In this document: in pieces, positions 55,688 to 64,000 of the stretch
Numbering within the stretch: the stretch's first letter is position 1
How the letters are laid out: each line of letters opens with the position of its first letter
Assembly: GCA_021808445.1 (NCBI GenBank)
Contig: JAKBBP010000001.1
Span: 157,636 to 221,635, forward strand
From: Pseudomonadota bacterium
GTDB taxonomy: Bacteria > Pseudomonadota > Gammaproteobacteria > Burkholderiales > Burkholderiaceae_C
Length of the DNA stretch: 64,000 nt
Reading direction: 5' to 3'
Notes under the pieces: model-generated
What the model was told of the DNA's origin: nothing
Databases searched by the model: none
Seen by the model: only the letters and a program-made list of their open reading frames with translations
Made by a program: the position numbers and the translations under genes

Positions 55688-56608
55688 ATGTCGAAGATCC
55701 AACTGGCCATCAGCCCCCTCACCTGGTCGAACGACGACATGCCGGCGCTGGGTGGAGACATTCCGCTGGACATCTGCCTTTCGGAAATGCGCCAGGCAGG
55801 TTTCACCGGGACCGAGATGGGAGCCAAGTACCCGCGGGAGCCGCAGGTTCTGCTGCCGCTGTTGCAGCGCCACGGTCTGCAGCTGGCCTCCGGCTGGTGC
55901 AGCGGACAGCTCATGCGCCAGGACGTCGAGGCGGAGTGGGCCTCCATCGCCCCGCATGTCGCGCTGATGCGCGCCGCGGGGGTCAAGGCCATGGTCTATG
56001 GCGAAGTCAGCAACACGGTGCACGGCGACATCACGAAAAAGCTGTCCACCCGCGTGCGTCTGTCGGATGAGGAATTCAAGCGCTACGGCACGCGCCTGAC
56101 GCTCCTGGCCGAGCGCCTGCACTCCGAGTGCGGGATCCGGCTGGCCTTCCATCATCACGTGGGCACGATCATCGAGACCCGGGAGGACCTGCTGCGATTC
56201 CTCGAGACCACCGGAGACGCCGTGGGGCTGACCTTCGACAGCGGCCACGCCGCCTTCGGAGGTTCGGATCCCGCGCAGTTGCTGCGCGAGGTGGCCTCGC
56301 GGGTGGCCCATGTGCATTTCAAGGACGTGCGACAGGCCGTCATCGACCGCACGCGCGGCGAGGATCGATCCTTCCTCGATTCCGTGCTGGCCGGCGCATT
56401 CACGGTGCCCGGCGACGGGGCCATCGCGTTCGCCCCATTGCTGGCCCTGCTCAAGCAGAACGGCTACGAGGGCTGGGTGGTGGTCGAGGCCGAGCAGGAT
56501 CCGGCCGTCGCCCACCCGCTCACGTACGCGCGACTGGCGCACAGGAACATCTCCGATCTGCTCGCCGCCGGCGGCTATGTCGCCCGAGACGGCGTCTGGG
56601 AGGCTTGA
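55688..56608 (+). CDS. iolE: Myo-inosose-2 dehydratase
   Basis: MSKIQLAISPLTWSNDDMPALGGDIPLDICLSEMRQAGFTGTEMGAKYPREPQVLLPLLQRHGLQLASGWCSGQLMRQD...HFKDVR: IolE family. Confidence 0.95.
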   Translation: MSKIQLAISPLTWSNDDMPALGGDIPLDICLSEMRQAGFTGTEMGAKYPREPQVLLPLLQRHGLQLASGWCSGQLMRQDVEAEWASIAPHVALMRAAGVKAMVYGEVSNTVHGDITKKLSTRVRLSDEEFKRYGTRLTLLAERLHSECGIRLAFHHHVGTIIETREDLLRFLETTGDAVGLTFDSGHAAFGGSDPAQLLREVASRVAHVHFKDVRQAVIDRTRGEDRSFLDSVLAGAFTVPGDGAIAFAPLLALLKQNGYEGWVVVEAEQDPAVAHPLTYARLAHRNISDLLAAGGYVARDGVWEA

Positions 56609-58459
56609 ATGACCGGCACCGTCACCTTGACCGTCGCCGACGCGCTGGCCCGCTACCTGCGGGCGCAGCGCATCGAGATCGACGGGCGCGTCGAGCCCCT
56701 GTTCGGCAGCGTGTTCGCCATCTTCGGGCATGGCAACGTGACCTGCCTGTCCGAGCCCCTGCACGACGGCGCCGACGAATTGCCGGTATGGCGAGGCCAG
56801 AACGAGCAGTCCATGGCCCTGGCGGCGGTGGCCTACGCCAAGGCGCAGCTGCGGCGGCGCATCGGCATTGTCACGACCTCGATCGGTCCGGGGGCGAGCA
56901 ACCTGCTGACCGCGGCCGGTGTCGCCCATACCAATCGGCTGCCTCTGCTCATGCTGTCGGGTGACGTGCATGTCGGGCGCTTGCCCGATCCCGTGCTGCA
57001 GCAGGTGGAGCATTTCCACGACCCCTCCCTGAGCGTCAACGACGCCTTCAAGCCCCTGGTGCGCTACTGGGATCGCGTGGTCACGCCTTCCCAGCTCGTG
57101 CAGACCCTGCCGCAGGCGATCAGCGTGATGCTGGATCCGGAGACCTGCGGCCCGGCTTTCCTCGCGCTGCCGCAGGACGTGCAGGGGCGCAGTTACGATT
57201 TTCCCGAGAGCTTCCTGGTCCCTCGCGTGCACCGCATCGCGCGTCCGCGGCCCGAGCCGGAACTGGTGGAGCAGGTGGCCGCACTGTTGCGCCAATCGAA
57301 GCGGCCCCTGATCATCAGCGGCGGAGGCGTGCACTACGCGGGCGCCACCGGCGCCCTGGAGCGTTTCGCCAGCGCCCACGACCTCCCGGTGGCGGAGACC
57401 ATCGCCGGGCGGGCGGCGTTGTTGCAGTCGCATGCGCTGAACGTGGGGCCGCTGGGCGTGACGGGCTCCGACTCGGCCAATGCCATGGCCGAGCAGGCCG
57501 ATCTGGTGGTGGCCGTGGGAACGCGCCTGCAGGATTTCACGACCGGCTCGTGGAGCCTGTTCCGCAACCCGGCCATGACCCTGGTAAGTATCAATGTCGG
57601 CCGGCACGACGCGGCCAAGCATTTCGCCGTCGGTCTGCGCGCGGATGCCGCGGTGGCTCTCGACGCCCTGCACGAGGCACTGGGAGACTGGCGCGCGCCG
57701 GCTTCCTGGCCGGCGCTCGGGCAGCAAAGGGCGGCGCAGTGGAAATCGGTGGTCGCGCAGCGCACCCGCCCCACCGAAGGCACGCCGTCCTATGCCCAGG
57801 TCGTGGGCGCCGTCAACCGCCTCGTGCGCCCTGGCGATACCGTCGTCACCGCCGCGGGAGGCCTGCCGGCCGAGCTCAACATGAACTGGCTGAGCCCCCA
57901 GATCGGCTGCTTCGACATCGAGTTCGGCTTTTCCTGCATGGGCTACGAGGTGGCGGCGGGCTGGGGCGTGAAAATCGCCCGGCCCGAGCACGAGTCCATC
58001 GTGCTGGTGGGGGACGGCAGCTACCTGATGCTCAACTCCGAGCTCTACAGTTCCGTGCTCAGCGGACAGAAGGTGATTCTCGTGGTCTGCGACAACGGCG
58101 GCTTCGCGGTCATCGACAAGCTGCAGCGCAACACGGGGAACACCTCGTTCAACAACCTGCTCGAGCATTGCCGGCGTCCGGGCGGCAAGCTTCCCCGCGT
58201 CGACTTCGCCCTGCATGCGACGGCGCTGGGCGCGCGCGCCGAGAAGATCCATGCCATCGCCGAGTTCGACGCCGCCTTCGCCCGTGCGCGAGCGTCCGAC
58301 ATCAGCTACGTGATCGTGGTCGACATCGACCCCGGGCGCTGGTCGGAGTGCGATTGCTGGTGGGATGTCGGGCTTCCCGAAATCACCCATTCGTCCGATC
58401 ATCGCAAGGCCGTGAACCAATGGAACGAAGGGCGCATGCACCAGCGCCACGGCATCTGA
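56609..58459 (+). CDS. iolD: 3D-(3,5/4)-trihydroxycyclohexane-1,2-dione acylhydrolase (ThDP-dependent)
   Basis: 616 aa; LFGSVFAIFGHGNVTCLSEPLHDGADELPVWRGQNEQSMALAAVAYAKAQLRRRIGIVTTSIGPGASNLLTAAGVAHTNRLPLLMLSGDV...VLVGDGSYLMLNSELYSSV; between iolE and iolG-like genes. Confidence 0.96.
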   Translation: MTGTVTLTVADALARYLRAQRIEIDGRVEPLFGSVFAIFGHGNVTCLSEPLHDGADELPVWRGQNEQSMALAAVAYAKAQLRRRIGIVTTSIGPGASNLLTAAGVAHTNRLPLLMLSGDVHVGRLPDPVLQQVEHFHDPSLSVNDAFKPLVRYWDRVVTPSQLVQTLPQAISVMLDPETCGPAFLALPQDVQGRSYDFPESFLVPRVHRIARPRPEPELVEQVAALLRQSKRPLIISGGGVHYAGATGALERFASAHDLPVAETIAGRAALLQSHALNVGPLGVTGSDSANAMAEQADLVVAVGTRLQDFTTGSWSLFRNPAMTLVSINVGRHDAAKHFAVGLRADAAVALDALHEALGDWRAPASWPALGQQRAAQWKSVVAQRTRPTEGTPSYAQVVGAVNRLVRPGDTVVTAAGGLPAELNMNWLSPQIGCFDIEFGFSCMGYEVAAGWGVKIARPEHESIVLVGDGSYLMLNSELYSSVLSGQKVILVVCDNGGFAVIDKLQRNTGNTSFNNLLEHCRRPGGKLPRVDFALHATALGARAEKIHAIAEFDAAFARARASDISYVIVVDIDPGRWSECDCWWDVGLPEITHSSDHRKAVNQWNEGRMHQRHGI

Positions 58460-58489
58460 TCCACCATCCCCCAACGGAGTCCCTCCATC

Positions 58490-59665
58490 ATGTTCGTCGA
58501 AGGTCGATTGCTCGAGAAGCCCCTGCGCTGGGGCATGGTCGGTGGCGGAAAGGGCAGCCAGATCGGGTATTCCCACCGCGACGCCGCCACGCGCGACGGG
58601 CTCATGCAACTGCTCGCCGGCGCATTCGACATCGATCCCGGGCGCGGTCGCGAATTCGGCACCGGCCTGGGGCTGGATCCCCAGCGCTGCTACGCCGATT
58701 ACCGGGCCATGTTCGCCGCCGAGGCCGCCCGGCCCGACGGCATCGAGGCGGTGACCATCGCCACGCCCAACAGCTCGCATTTCCCGATCTGCAAGGCGGC
58801 GCTCGAAGCCGGGCTGCACGTGATCTGCGAAAAACCCCTGACCATCGACGAGGCCGAAGCCGAGGAGCTGCTCGCGCTGTCCCGCGCGCGGCAACGCGTG
58901 CTGGCCGTGATGTATGGCTACACCGGCTACGAGATGGTGCAGCAGGCCCGATCCATGGTGAGCAAGGGCGAACTGGGCGAGATCCGCATTGTCCAGATGC
59001 AGTTCGCCCACGGCTACCACGCGACCGAGGTTGAAGGAAGCGATCCCGGCACGCGCTGGCGCGTGACCCCCGCCACCTCGGGGCCGACCTATGTCATCGG
59101 CGACCTGGCCACGCACTGCTTCCAGCTGGGCATGCTGATCTCGGGGTTGCAGCTCGAGTCCCTCAGCTGCCTGCGCAGCAGTTTCGTGAAGTCGCGCGCG
59201 CCGCTGGAGGACGATGCCCATGTGCTGATGCGCCTGAGCGGCGGCGCTGTCGGATCGCTGTGGGCCAGCGCGGTCAATATCGGCAGCGCGCACGGCATCA
59301 AGGTCCGGGTGATCGGCTCCAGGGGCAGCGTGGAATGGTGGGACGAGCACCCGAACCAGCTCAAGGTGGCCTTCGTCGGCCAGCCCGAGATGAGTTACGA
59401 GCGAGGGCATGGCTACCTCGATCCATCCGCTCGCTTCGAGCGTGTGGGCGGCGGGCACCCCGCGGGCTACTTCGACTCCTGGGCCAACCTGTACCGGCGC
59501 TTCGCGTTCGCCATGTCCCGGGAGCCCGCGGCACGGGAGCGACTGGCGGGACAGTGGATTCCCACGGCGCAGGACGGACTGGACGGCGTGCGCTTCATGG
59601 TTCGCTGCGCCGAGTCGGCCGATGCGGGCAGCCAGTGGATGCCCTTGAGGAGAACCTCAGCGTGA
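58490..59665 (+). CDS. Gfo/Idh/MocA oxidoreductase, probable inositol 2-dehydrogenase or related
   Basis: MFVEGRLLEKPLRWGMVGGGKGSQIGYSHRDAATRD...VICEKPLTIDEAEAEELLALSRARQRVLAVMYGYTGYEMVQQARSMVSKGELGEIRIVQMQF. Confidence 0.9.
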   Translation: MFVEGRLLEKPLRWGMVGGGKGSQIGYSHRDAATRDGLMQLLAGAFDIDPGRGREFGTGLGLDPQRCYADYRAMFAAEAARPDGIEAVTIATPNSSHFPICKAALEAGLHVICEKPLTIDEAEAEELLALSRARQRVLAVMYGYTGYEMVQQARSMVSKGELGEIRIVQMQFAHGYHATEVEGSDPGTRWRVTPATSGPTYVIGDLATHCFQLGMLISGLQLESLSCLRSSFVKSRAPLEDDAHVLMRLSGGAVGSLWASAVNIGSAHGIKVRVIGSRGSVEWWDEHPNQLKVAFVGQPEMSYERGHGYLDPSARFERVGGGHPAGYFDSWANLYRRFAFAMSREPAARERLAGQWIPTAQDGLDGVRFMVRCAESADAGSQWMPLRRTSA

Positions 59666-60705
59666 ATTCCCTGCGCTTTCCAGGCCAGCGTGCCACCGAC
59701 CTGATCTGCCTCGGCCGCGCCGGGGTGGACCTGTATGCCCAGCAGGAGGGAACTCCCCTCGAGCAGGTGCAGGGATTTCGCAAATCGGTGGGCGGCTCAC
59801 CTGCCAACGTGGCGACCGGCGCGGCCCGGCTCGGGCTTCGCGTGGCCATGGTCAGCGTGGTGTCCGACGACGGCTTCGGTCGCTACGTGCGACAGTTTCT
59901 CGCCGACAACGCGGTGGACGTGCGCGGGATCAGGACCGACCAGAGCGGCTCGCTCAACAGCGTGGCCTTCACCGAGATGCGCCCGGAAGACTGCAAGGTC
60001 ATCATCTACCGACGCAACGCCGCCGACCTGCAGCTGCGCGTGTCCGACATCGACGGGCGAGCCATCGCCGACGCGCGCGCTCTGCTGGTCACCGGCACGG
60101 CGCTGTCGGCCAGCCCGAGCCGCGAGGCGGCCTTTCACGCCATGCGCCTGGCGCGGCAGGCCGGGACGCTGGTGGTGCTCGATCTGGACTACCGACCCTA
60201 TGGCTGGGCCGACGCGGACGAGGCCTCGGTCACGCTGGCCATGGCCTGCACCCTGTCGGACATGGTCATCGGCAATCGCGAGGAGTTCGCCGTGCTCGGC
60301 GACCGCAGCTCAGCCGGGGCCTCCGAGGCCCCCGGGGCCGATCTGCAGGCGCGAGCCCTGGTTCGAGACACGGCGCAGGCGGTGGTGGTCAAGGACGGTC
60401 CGCGCGGCTGCCGCGTGTACCTGAGAGACGAGCCGATGATCGAACAGGGCATCTTCCCGGTGCGGGCGCGCAAGCCCTTCGGTTCCGGCGATGCCTTCGC
60501 GGCGGCCCTGCTCTGGAGCCTGATCGGCGGTCGATCCTGGCAGGAGGCCTTGCGCTGGGGAGCCGCTGCCGCCGCGATCAACGTCAGCGGCGATGCCTGT
60601 GCCGAGGCCATGCCGAGCCTGCCGCAATTGCAGACCTTCGTCGAGGCGCACGCGCGCGCCACGCCGTCCAGCGCCCAGGCGCCCCAGGAGCCCAAGGAGC
60701 CCTAG
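59662..60705 (+). CDS. iolC: 5-dehydro-2-deoxygluconokinase (single-domain PfkB/ribokinase family)
   Basis: GTG start overlapping the previous stop; DLICLGRAGVDLYAQQEGTPLEQVQGFRKSVGGSPANVATGAARLGLRVAMVSVVSDDGFGRYVRQFLADNAVDVRGIRTD...RKPFGSGDAFAAALLWSL. Confidence 0.94.
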   Translation: MNSLRFPGQRATDLICLGRAGVDLYAQQEGTPLEQVQGFRKSVGGSPANVATGAARLGLRVAMVSVVSDDGFGRYVRQFLADNAVDVRGIRTDQSGSLNSVAFTEMRPEDCKVIIYRRNAADLQLRVSDIDGRAIADARALLVTGTALSASPSREAAFHAMRLARQAGTLVVLDLDYRPYGWADADEASVTLAMACTLSDMVIGNREEFAVLGDRSSAGASEAPGADLQARALVRDTAQAVVVKDGPRGCRVYLRDEPMIEQGIFPVRARKPFGSGDAFAAALLWSLIGGRSWQEALRWGAAAAAINVSGDACAEAMPSLPQLQTFVEAHARATPSSAQAPQEPKEP

Positions 60706-60707
60706 TC

Positions 60708-61553
60708 ATGAGCCGACACATCCCCCCCTTCGACAACCGCAACCAGGCCATCATCGGCGTGGGCGACGAGACGACTCCGCTGTGCTACTTCAACCAGGTC
60801 AGGCTCAGGCGCGGAGAGCGCTTCGAGCATCAGGTGCCCGGCTACGAGACCATGCTGGTGCCCGCCACGGGAAGTTGCGACGTGACGGTCGACGGCCGGC
60901 AGTTCACCGCCGTGGGCCAGCGCGCCCATCTGTGGGACGGCGACCCGGAAGGCGTGTACGTGCCGGTGGGCGCCCGGGCCGAGATCGTGTGTCGCAGCGA
61001 CAGCCTCGACCTGATGATCGGCGGAGGTCGTTTCGACCAGACCCTGGAGCCCTTCGACGTGCGCCAGGGCGACGTGGACAAGATCCAGTACGGCTCGGAC
61101 GACACGAAGACTCACCGCAAGATCAAGCACTTGCTCGGGCAGAAGAATGCCGGGCAACGCGGCCGCCTGCTGGTCAGCGAGCTGTTCACCGTGGGCGCTG
61201 GAGGATGGTCGGGATTTCCTCCGCACAAGCACGACAGCGAGCGAGGCACCCAGGAAACCGAGTACCAGGAGGTCTACCAGTTCCGTTTCAACCCGGACCA
61301 TGGTTTCGGCGCCCAGTTCGTCTATGCCCACGAGGACGACTACGGCCCGGTGTACCACGTGCGCACGGGCAGCGTGATCGCCATCGACCGCGGCTACCAC
61401 CCCAGCGTCGCAGCCCCCGGCTACGAGATGTATTACTTCACGGTCATCGTCGGCGCGCATTCGAAGTCCCTGATCCAGCACTTCGATCCGCACCATGCCT
61501 ACCAGATCGAGACGATCCCGGGCATCAAGAACATGATCGCCAAGTTCAAGTGA
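60708..61553 (+). CDS. iolB: 5-deoxy-glucuronate isomerase
   Basis: FRTSTT-type cupin: WSGFPPHKHDSERGTQETEYQEVYQFRFNPDHGFGAQFVYAHEDDYGPVYHVRTGSVIAIDRGYHPSVAAPGYEMYYFTVIVG: IolB family. Confidence 0.93.
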   Translation: MSRHIPPFDNRNQAIIGVGDETTPLCYFNQVRLRRGERFEHQVPGYETMLVPATGSCDVTVDGRQFTAVGQRAHLWDGDPEGVYVPVGARAEIVCRSDSLDLMIGGGRFDQTLEPFDVRQGDVDKIQYGSDDTKTHRKIKHLLGQKNAGQRGRLLVSELFTVGAGGWSGFPPHKHDSERGTQETEYQEVYQFRFNPDHGFGAQFVYAHEDDYGPVYHVRTGSVIAIDRGYHPSVAAPGYEMYYFTVIVGAHSKSLIQHFDPHHAYQIETIPGIKNMIAKFK

Positions 61554-61563
61554 GGGCAGAGCC

Positions 61564-62391
61564 ATGCTCGTGACGCTCAAGGAACTGCTGCCGGACGCGG
61601 TCCGGGGGCGCTACGCCGTGCCTTCGTTCAACATTTTCGGCAGCGAGGAGGTCGTCGCCGTCATCGCAGCCGCCGAGGCCCTGGGACGCGGAGTCATCGT
61701 GGCCTGCAACAAGGACATGGCCGAACACATGGGCGTGACCGGTTTCGCCGGCATGGTGCGCGGCCTGGCGCAGGACGCGAAGGTTCCGGTCTGCGTGCAC
61801 CTGGATCACTGCTACGACGAGCAGATTGCCTTCGCCGCGTTGCGCGCAGGCTTCACCTCGATCATGTTCGACGGCTCCCAGATGGCGCTGCAAGACAACA
61901 TCGCGAGCACCGCGCGCGTGGCCACCGTGGCCCACGCCTTCGGCGCCACCATCGAAGGCGAGATCGGCTCGGTGCCCTATACCGAGGGACGCGACCACAT
62001 CAAGCGCGAGCTCACCGACCCCCAGGACGCCGCCCGGTTCGCCGAGGGCAGTGGCGTGGATGCGATGGCGGTATCGGTGGGCAATGTGCATCGCATGACC
62101 ACCGCTACCAGCGTGATCGACTTCGAACGCCTCGAGCAGATCGCCTCGCTCACGCGGCTGCCACTGGTGATCCATGGCACCAGCGGAATCCGCGATGCCG
62201 ACATGCAGCGCCTGAAGACCATGCGCGTGGCGAAGTTCAACGTCGGAACGACCATGCGCATGACCTTTGCCCGCAGTCTGCGCCAGAGCCTGGCCGAGGA
62301 TGACACCCGCTTCGACCGGCTCACGCTGATGAAACCGGTGCTGCGGGCGCTTCAGGCCGAGGCCAGCCGCATGATCGACATGCTGGGGTGA
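61564..62391 (+). CDS. Class II aldolase, IolJ-like (2-deoxy-5-keto-gluconate-6-phosphate aldolase candidate)
   Basis: MLVTLKELLPDAVRGRYAVPSFNIFGSEEVVAVIAAAEALGRGVIVACNKDMAEHMG...VPVCVHLDHCYDEQIAFAALRAGFTSIMFDGSQM...IEGEIGSV...LPLVIHGTSGIRDADMQRL: class II FBP-aldolase family in iol context. Confidence 0.9.
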   Translation: MLVTLKELLPDAVRGRYAVPSFNIFGSEEVVAVIAAAEALGRGVIVACNKDMAEHMGVTGFAGMVRGLAQDAKVPVCVHLDHCYDEQIAFAALRAGFTSIMFDGSQMALQDNIASTARVATVAHAFGATIEGEIGSVPYTEGRDHIKRELTDPQDAARFAEGSGVDAMAVSVGNVHRMTTATSVIDFERLEQIASLTRLPLVIHGTSGIRDADMQRLKTMRVAKFNVGTTMRMTFARSLRQSLAEDDTRFDRLTLMKPVLRALQAEASRMIDMLG

Positions 62392-62443
62392 TCCGGATGA
62401 GCCCCAGGCGCCAAGGGATGTTCCATCCACAAGGAGATGTCTC

Positions 62444-63598
62444 GTGACCATGCAAGCCATGGACCGCCGATTGCGTATCGGCATGATCGGGGGCGGCTCG
62501 GGCTCGTTCATCGGGCCGGTTCACCGCATCGCGGCCCGCCTCGACGATGCCTTCGAACTGGTCGCTGCCGCGTTGTCGTCGGATCCGCAACGGGCGATGG
62601 AGCAGGGCAGGATGCTGGGCCTTGCACCCGACCGGAGCTACGGCTCCTGGCGTGATCTGATCGCGCGGGAAGCCGCGCGCGAGGACGGAATCGACGTATT
62701 GGCGGTGATGACCCCCAACGACAGCCACTTCGAGATCTGCATGGCCGCGCTCGACGCGGGTCTGCACATCCTCTGCGACAAGCCCCTGAGCACCGATGCC
62801 GCCAGCGCGCGCGCACTGGCATCCAGGGTCCACGAGACCGGGGCCGAGTTCTGCGTCACCTATTGCTATACCGGCTATCCCATGGTGCGCCAGGCCCGCG
62901 ACATGGTGCGCGACGGGGAACTGGGCGAGATCCGCCAGGTGCAGCTGCAGTACGTGCAGGGCAACCTCGCCGAGCCCCAGGCCTCGTCGGGCTGGCGTAT
63001 GCAGTCCGGGCGCGTGGGAGGCTCGCTGGTGCTGCTGGACATCGCGACCCATGCCTTTCACCTGGGATCCTATGTCACCGGCCTGGACATCGAGCGCCTG
63101 TGTGCCGACCTCGGCGCCACCCGTCCGGGGGGCGAGGTGGACGACTACGTGGCCACGCTGGCCCACTATGGAAACGGCGCACGCGGCTCGCTCTGGGTGA
63201 CCAATGCCGCTGCCGGCTCCGAGCATGGCCTGAGCTTTCGCATCCATGGCGACAAGGGCGGGCTCGAGTGGCACCAGGAGGAGCCGAACCGGCTGCTGCA
63301 CCGGCGCGCCGGCGGCTTCGACCAGGTGATCACCCGGCGTCTCGACCCGGCGATGAGCCCTGGGGCGCTGCGCTCGACCCGTGTGGCGCTCGGGCATCCC
63401 GAGGGCTACCTCGAGGCTTTCGCCAACCTGTATACGGAATTCGCCGAAGTGGTTGCGGCACGCCTGCAGGGCAAGCGCCCCGCGGCCCAGGACGAGCTGT
63501 TCCCTGGCGTGCTCGATGGCGTCAAGGGCCTGCTGCTCGTGGAGGCCGCGTCGCGAAGCGCGCAAAGCGGCCGCTGGGAGATGGTCGAACGTCCATGA
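62444..63598 (+). CDS. Gfo/Idh/MocA oxidoreductase (paralogue of 58490-59665)
   Basis: MTMQAMDRRLRIGMIGGGSGSFIGPVHRIAARLDDAFELVAAALSSDPQRAMEQGRMLGLAPDRSYGSWRDLIAREAAREDGIDVLAVMTPNDSHFEICMAALDAGLHILCDKPLS...CYTGYPMVRQARDMVRDGELGEIRQVQLQY. Confidence 0.92.
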   Translation: MTMQAMDRRLRIGMIGGGSGSFIGPVHRIAARLDDAFELVAAALSSDPQRAMEQGRMLGLAPDRSYGSWRDLIAREAAREDGIDVLAVMTPNDSHFEICMAALDAGLHILCDKPLSTDAASARALASRVHETGAEFCVTYCYTGYPMVRQARDMVRDGELGEIRQVQLQYVQGNLAEPQASSGWRMQSGRVGGSLVLLDIATHAFHLGSYVTGLDIERLCADLGATRPGGEVDDYVATLAHYGNGARGSLWVTNAAAGSEHGLSFRIHGDKGGLEWHQEEPNRLLHRRAGGFDQVITRRLDPAMSPGALRSTRVALGHPEGYLEAFANLYTEFAEVVAARLQGKRPAAQDELFPGVLDGVKGLLLVEAASRSAQSGRWEMVERP

Positions 63599-63662
63599 GC
63601 TCGCGGTGCCCGCGAGGAGCCCCGTGTCGTCACCCATCCCCGCCGCCAGGGTCGCGCCGATG

Positions 63663-63690
63663 AAAAACAAAGCCCGCCGAATGGCGGGCT
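63663..63690 (-). terminator. Rho-independent terminator downstream of tRNA-Thr
   Basis: Minus strand: AGCCCGCC-ATTC-GGCGGGCT followed by TTGTTTTTC; 8-bp GC stem, 4-nt loop and T-tract. Confidence 0.88.
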
Positions 63691-63706
63691 AAGTTCTTGA
63701 TTTCTC

Positions 63707-63782
63707 TGGTGCCGGTGAAAGGAATCGAACCCTCGACCTTCTCATTACGAATGAGCTGCTCTACCGACTGAGCTACACCGGC
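63707..63782 (-). tRNA. tRNA-Thr (anticodon CGT)
   Basis: Minus strand GCCGGTGTAGCTCAGTCGGTAGAGCAGCTCATTCGTAATGAGAAGGTCGAGGGTTCGATTCCTTTCACCGGCACCA: 76 nt with encoded CCA, GGTTCGATTCC T-arm, loop TTCGTAA giving anticodon CGT. Confidence 0.96.
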
Positions 63783-63850
63783 GTCAAACCACACATGGTA
63801 ACCGATGCGGGGGAGAGCTTCCATCCCGGCGCATCGCCAGGGCCCGGGAC

Positions 63851-64000
63851 TCAGCACACCGCGGCGTCGCGCAAAGCCTCGGTGTAGGCGCGCACGTTGG
63901 GCTCGTAGTCCACGTCCAGCGTGTGCAGCAGTTCCTGCGCGCGTGCCCGGTATGCCGGCAGAGCCTGGTCGTGTTCGCGGAACACCCGCTGCAGCGCGCC
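63851..64000 (-). CDS. C-terminal fragment of an unidentified protein, running off the right edge
   Basis: Minus-strand reading ends ALQRVFREHDQALPAYRARAQELLHTLDVDYEPNVRAYTEALRDAAVC-stop (TGA at 63851-63853); the start lies outside the window. Confidence 0.5.
   Translation of the reverse strand, partial: GALQRVFREHDQALPAYRARAQELLHTLDVDYEPNVRAYTEALRDAAVC

Noticed and set aside
55457-59458. 1333-aa minus-strand ORF opposite the iol genes
   Set aside because: Shadow ORF over iolE, iolD and the dehydrogenase gene; no domain, skewed composition.
63707-63782. tRNA-Thr as an integration site (attB) for a genomic island
   Set aside because: No integrase nearby and no visible direct repeat of the tRNA 3' end within the window; the element beyond 64000 cannot be assessed.
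1-64000. CRISPR arrays, insertion sequences, integrases, prophage genes, toxin-antitoxin or abortive-infection modules
   Set aside because: Looked for repeat-spacer patterns, transposase motifs and small defence-type operons; none recognised.

Overview
High-GC bacterial chromosome window, most likely betaproteobacterial (Burkholderiales-like; inferred from gene content, not tested). It is densely coding: about 46 supported protein genes, one tRNA-Thr(CGT), and no rRNA, CRISPR array, transposase or prophage that I could recognise. Main modules, left to right: (1) an arn-like lipid A / polyprenyl-phosphate sugar modification cluster cut by the left edge; (2) alanine dehydrogenase with a divergent Lrp/AsnC regulator; (3) an SOS mutagenesis cassette imuA-imuB-dnaE2 preceded by a perfect CTGT-N8-ACAG LexA-type box; (4) HDAC-like deacetylase, LysE exporter, MoxR ATPase + VWA protein + CitE-like lyase; (5) UvrD-like helicase, nitroreductase, GGDEF protein, thioesterase, alpha-hydroxy-acid oxidase, CBS protein; (6) two ketopantoate-reductase-like genes flanking an AEC permease; (7) a phosphoesterase/phospholipase C-like protein coupled to a di-haem peroxidase; (8) ilvD with a divergent LysR gene; (9) alpha/beta hydrolase, ALDH, GntR regulator and a divergent five-gene LIV-type ABC transporter; (10) a BtuF-like protein with no signal peptide, translationally overlapping a fused isobutyryl-CoA mutase (IcmF), then an AraC regulator divergent from liuA-liuB-liuD; (11) an orphan sulfotransferase-like gene; (12) a myo-inositol catabolic cluster (iolE-D-G-C-B, IolJ-like aldolase, second Gfo/Idh/MocA gene) with an RpiR regulator and a SIS-only paralogue. 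Most of the window is ordinary metabolism. The items most worth a second look are the cytosolic BtuF-like/IcmF pair, the SIS-only RpiR paralogue with a shared operator-like motif, the compact ImuB, and several inverted or direct repeats in divergent promoters. I found no convincing wholly new system. All calls come from reading the sequence and supplied translations; no database searches were run.
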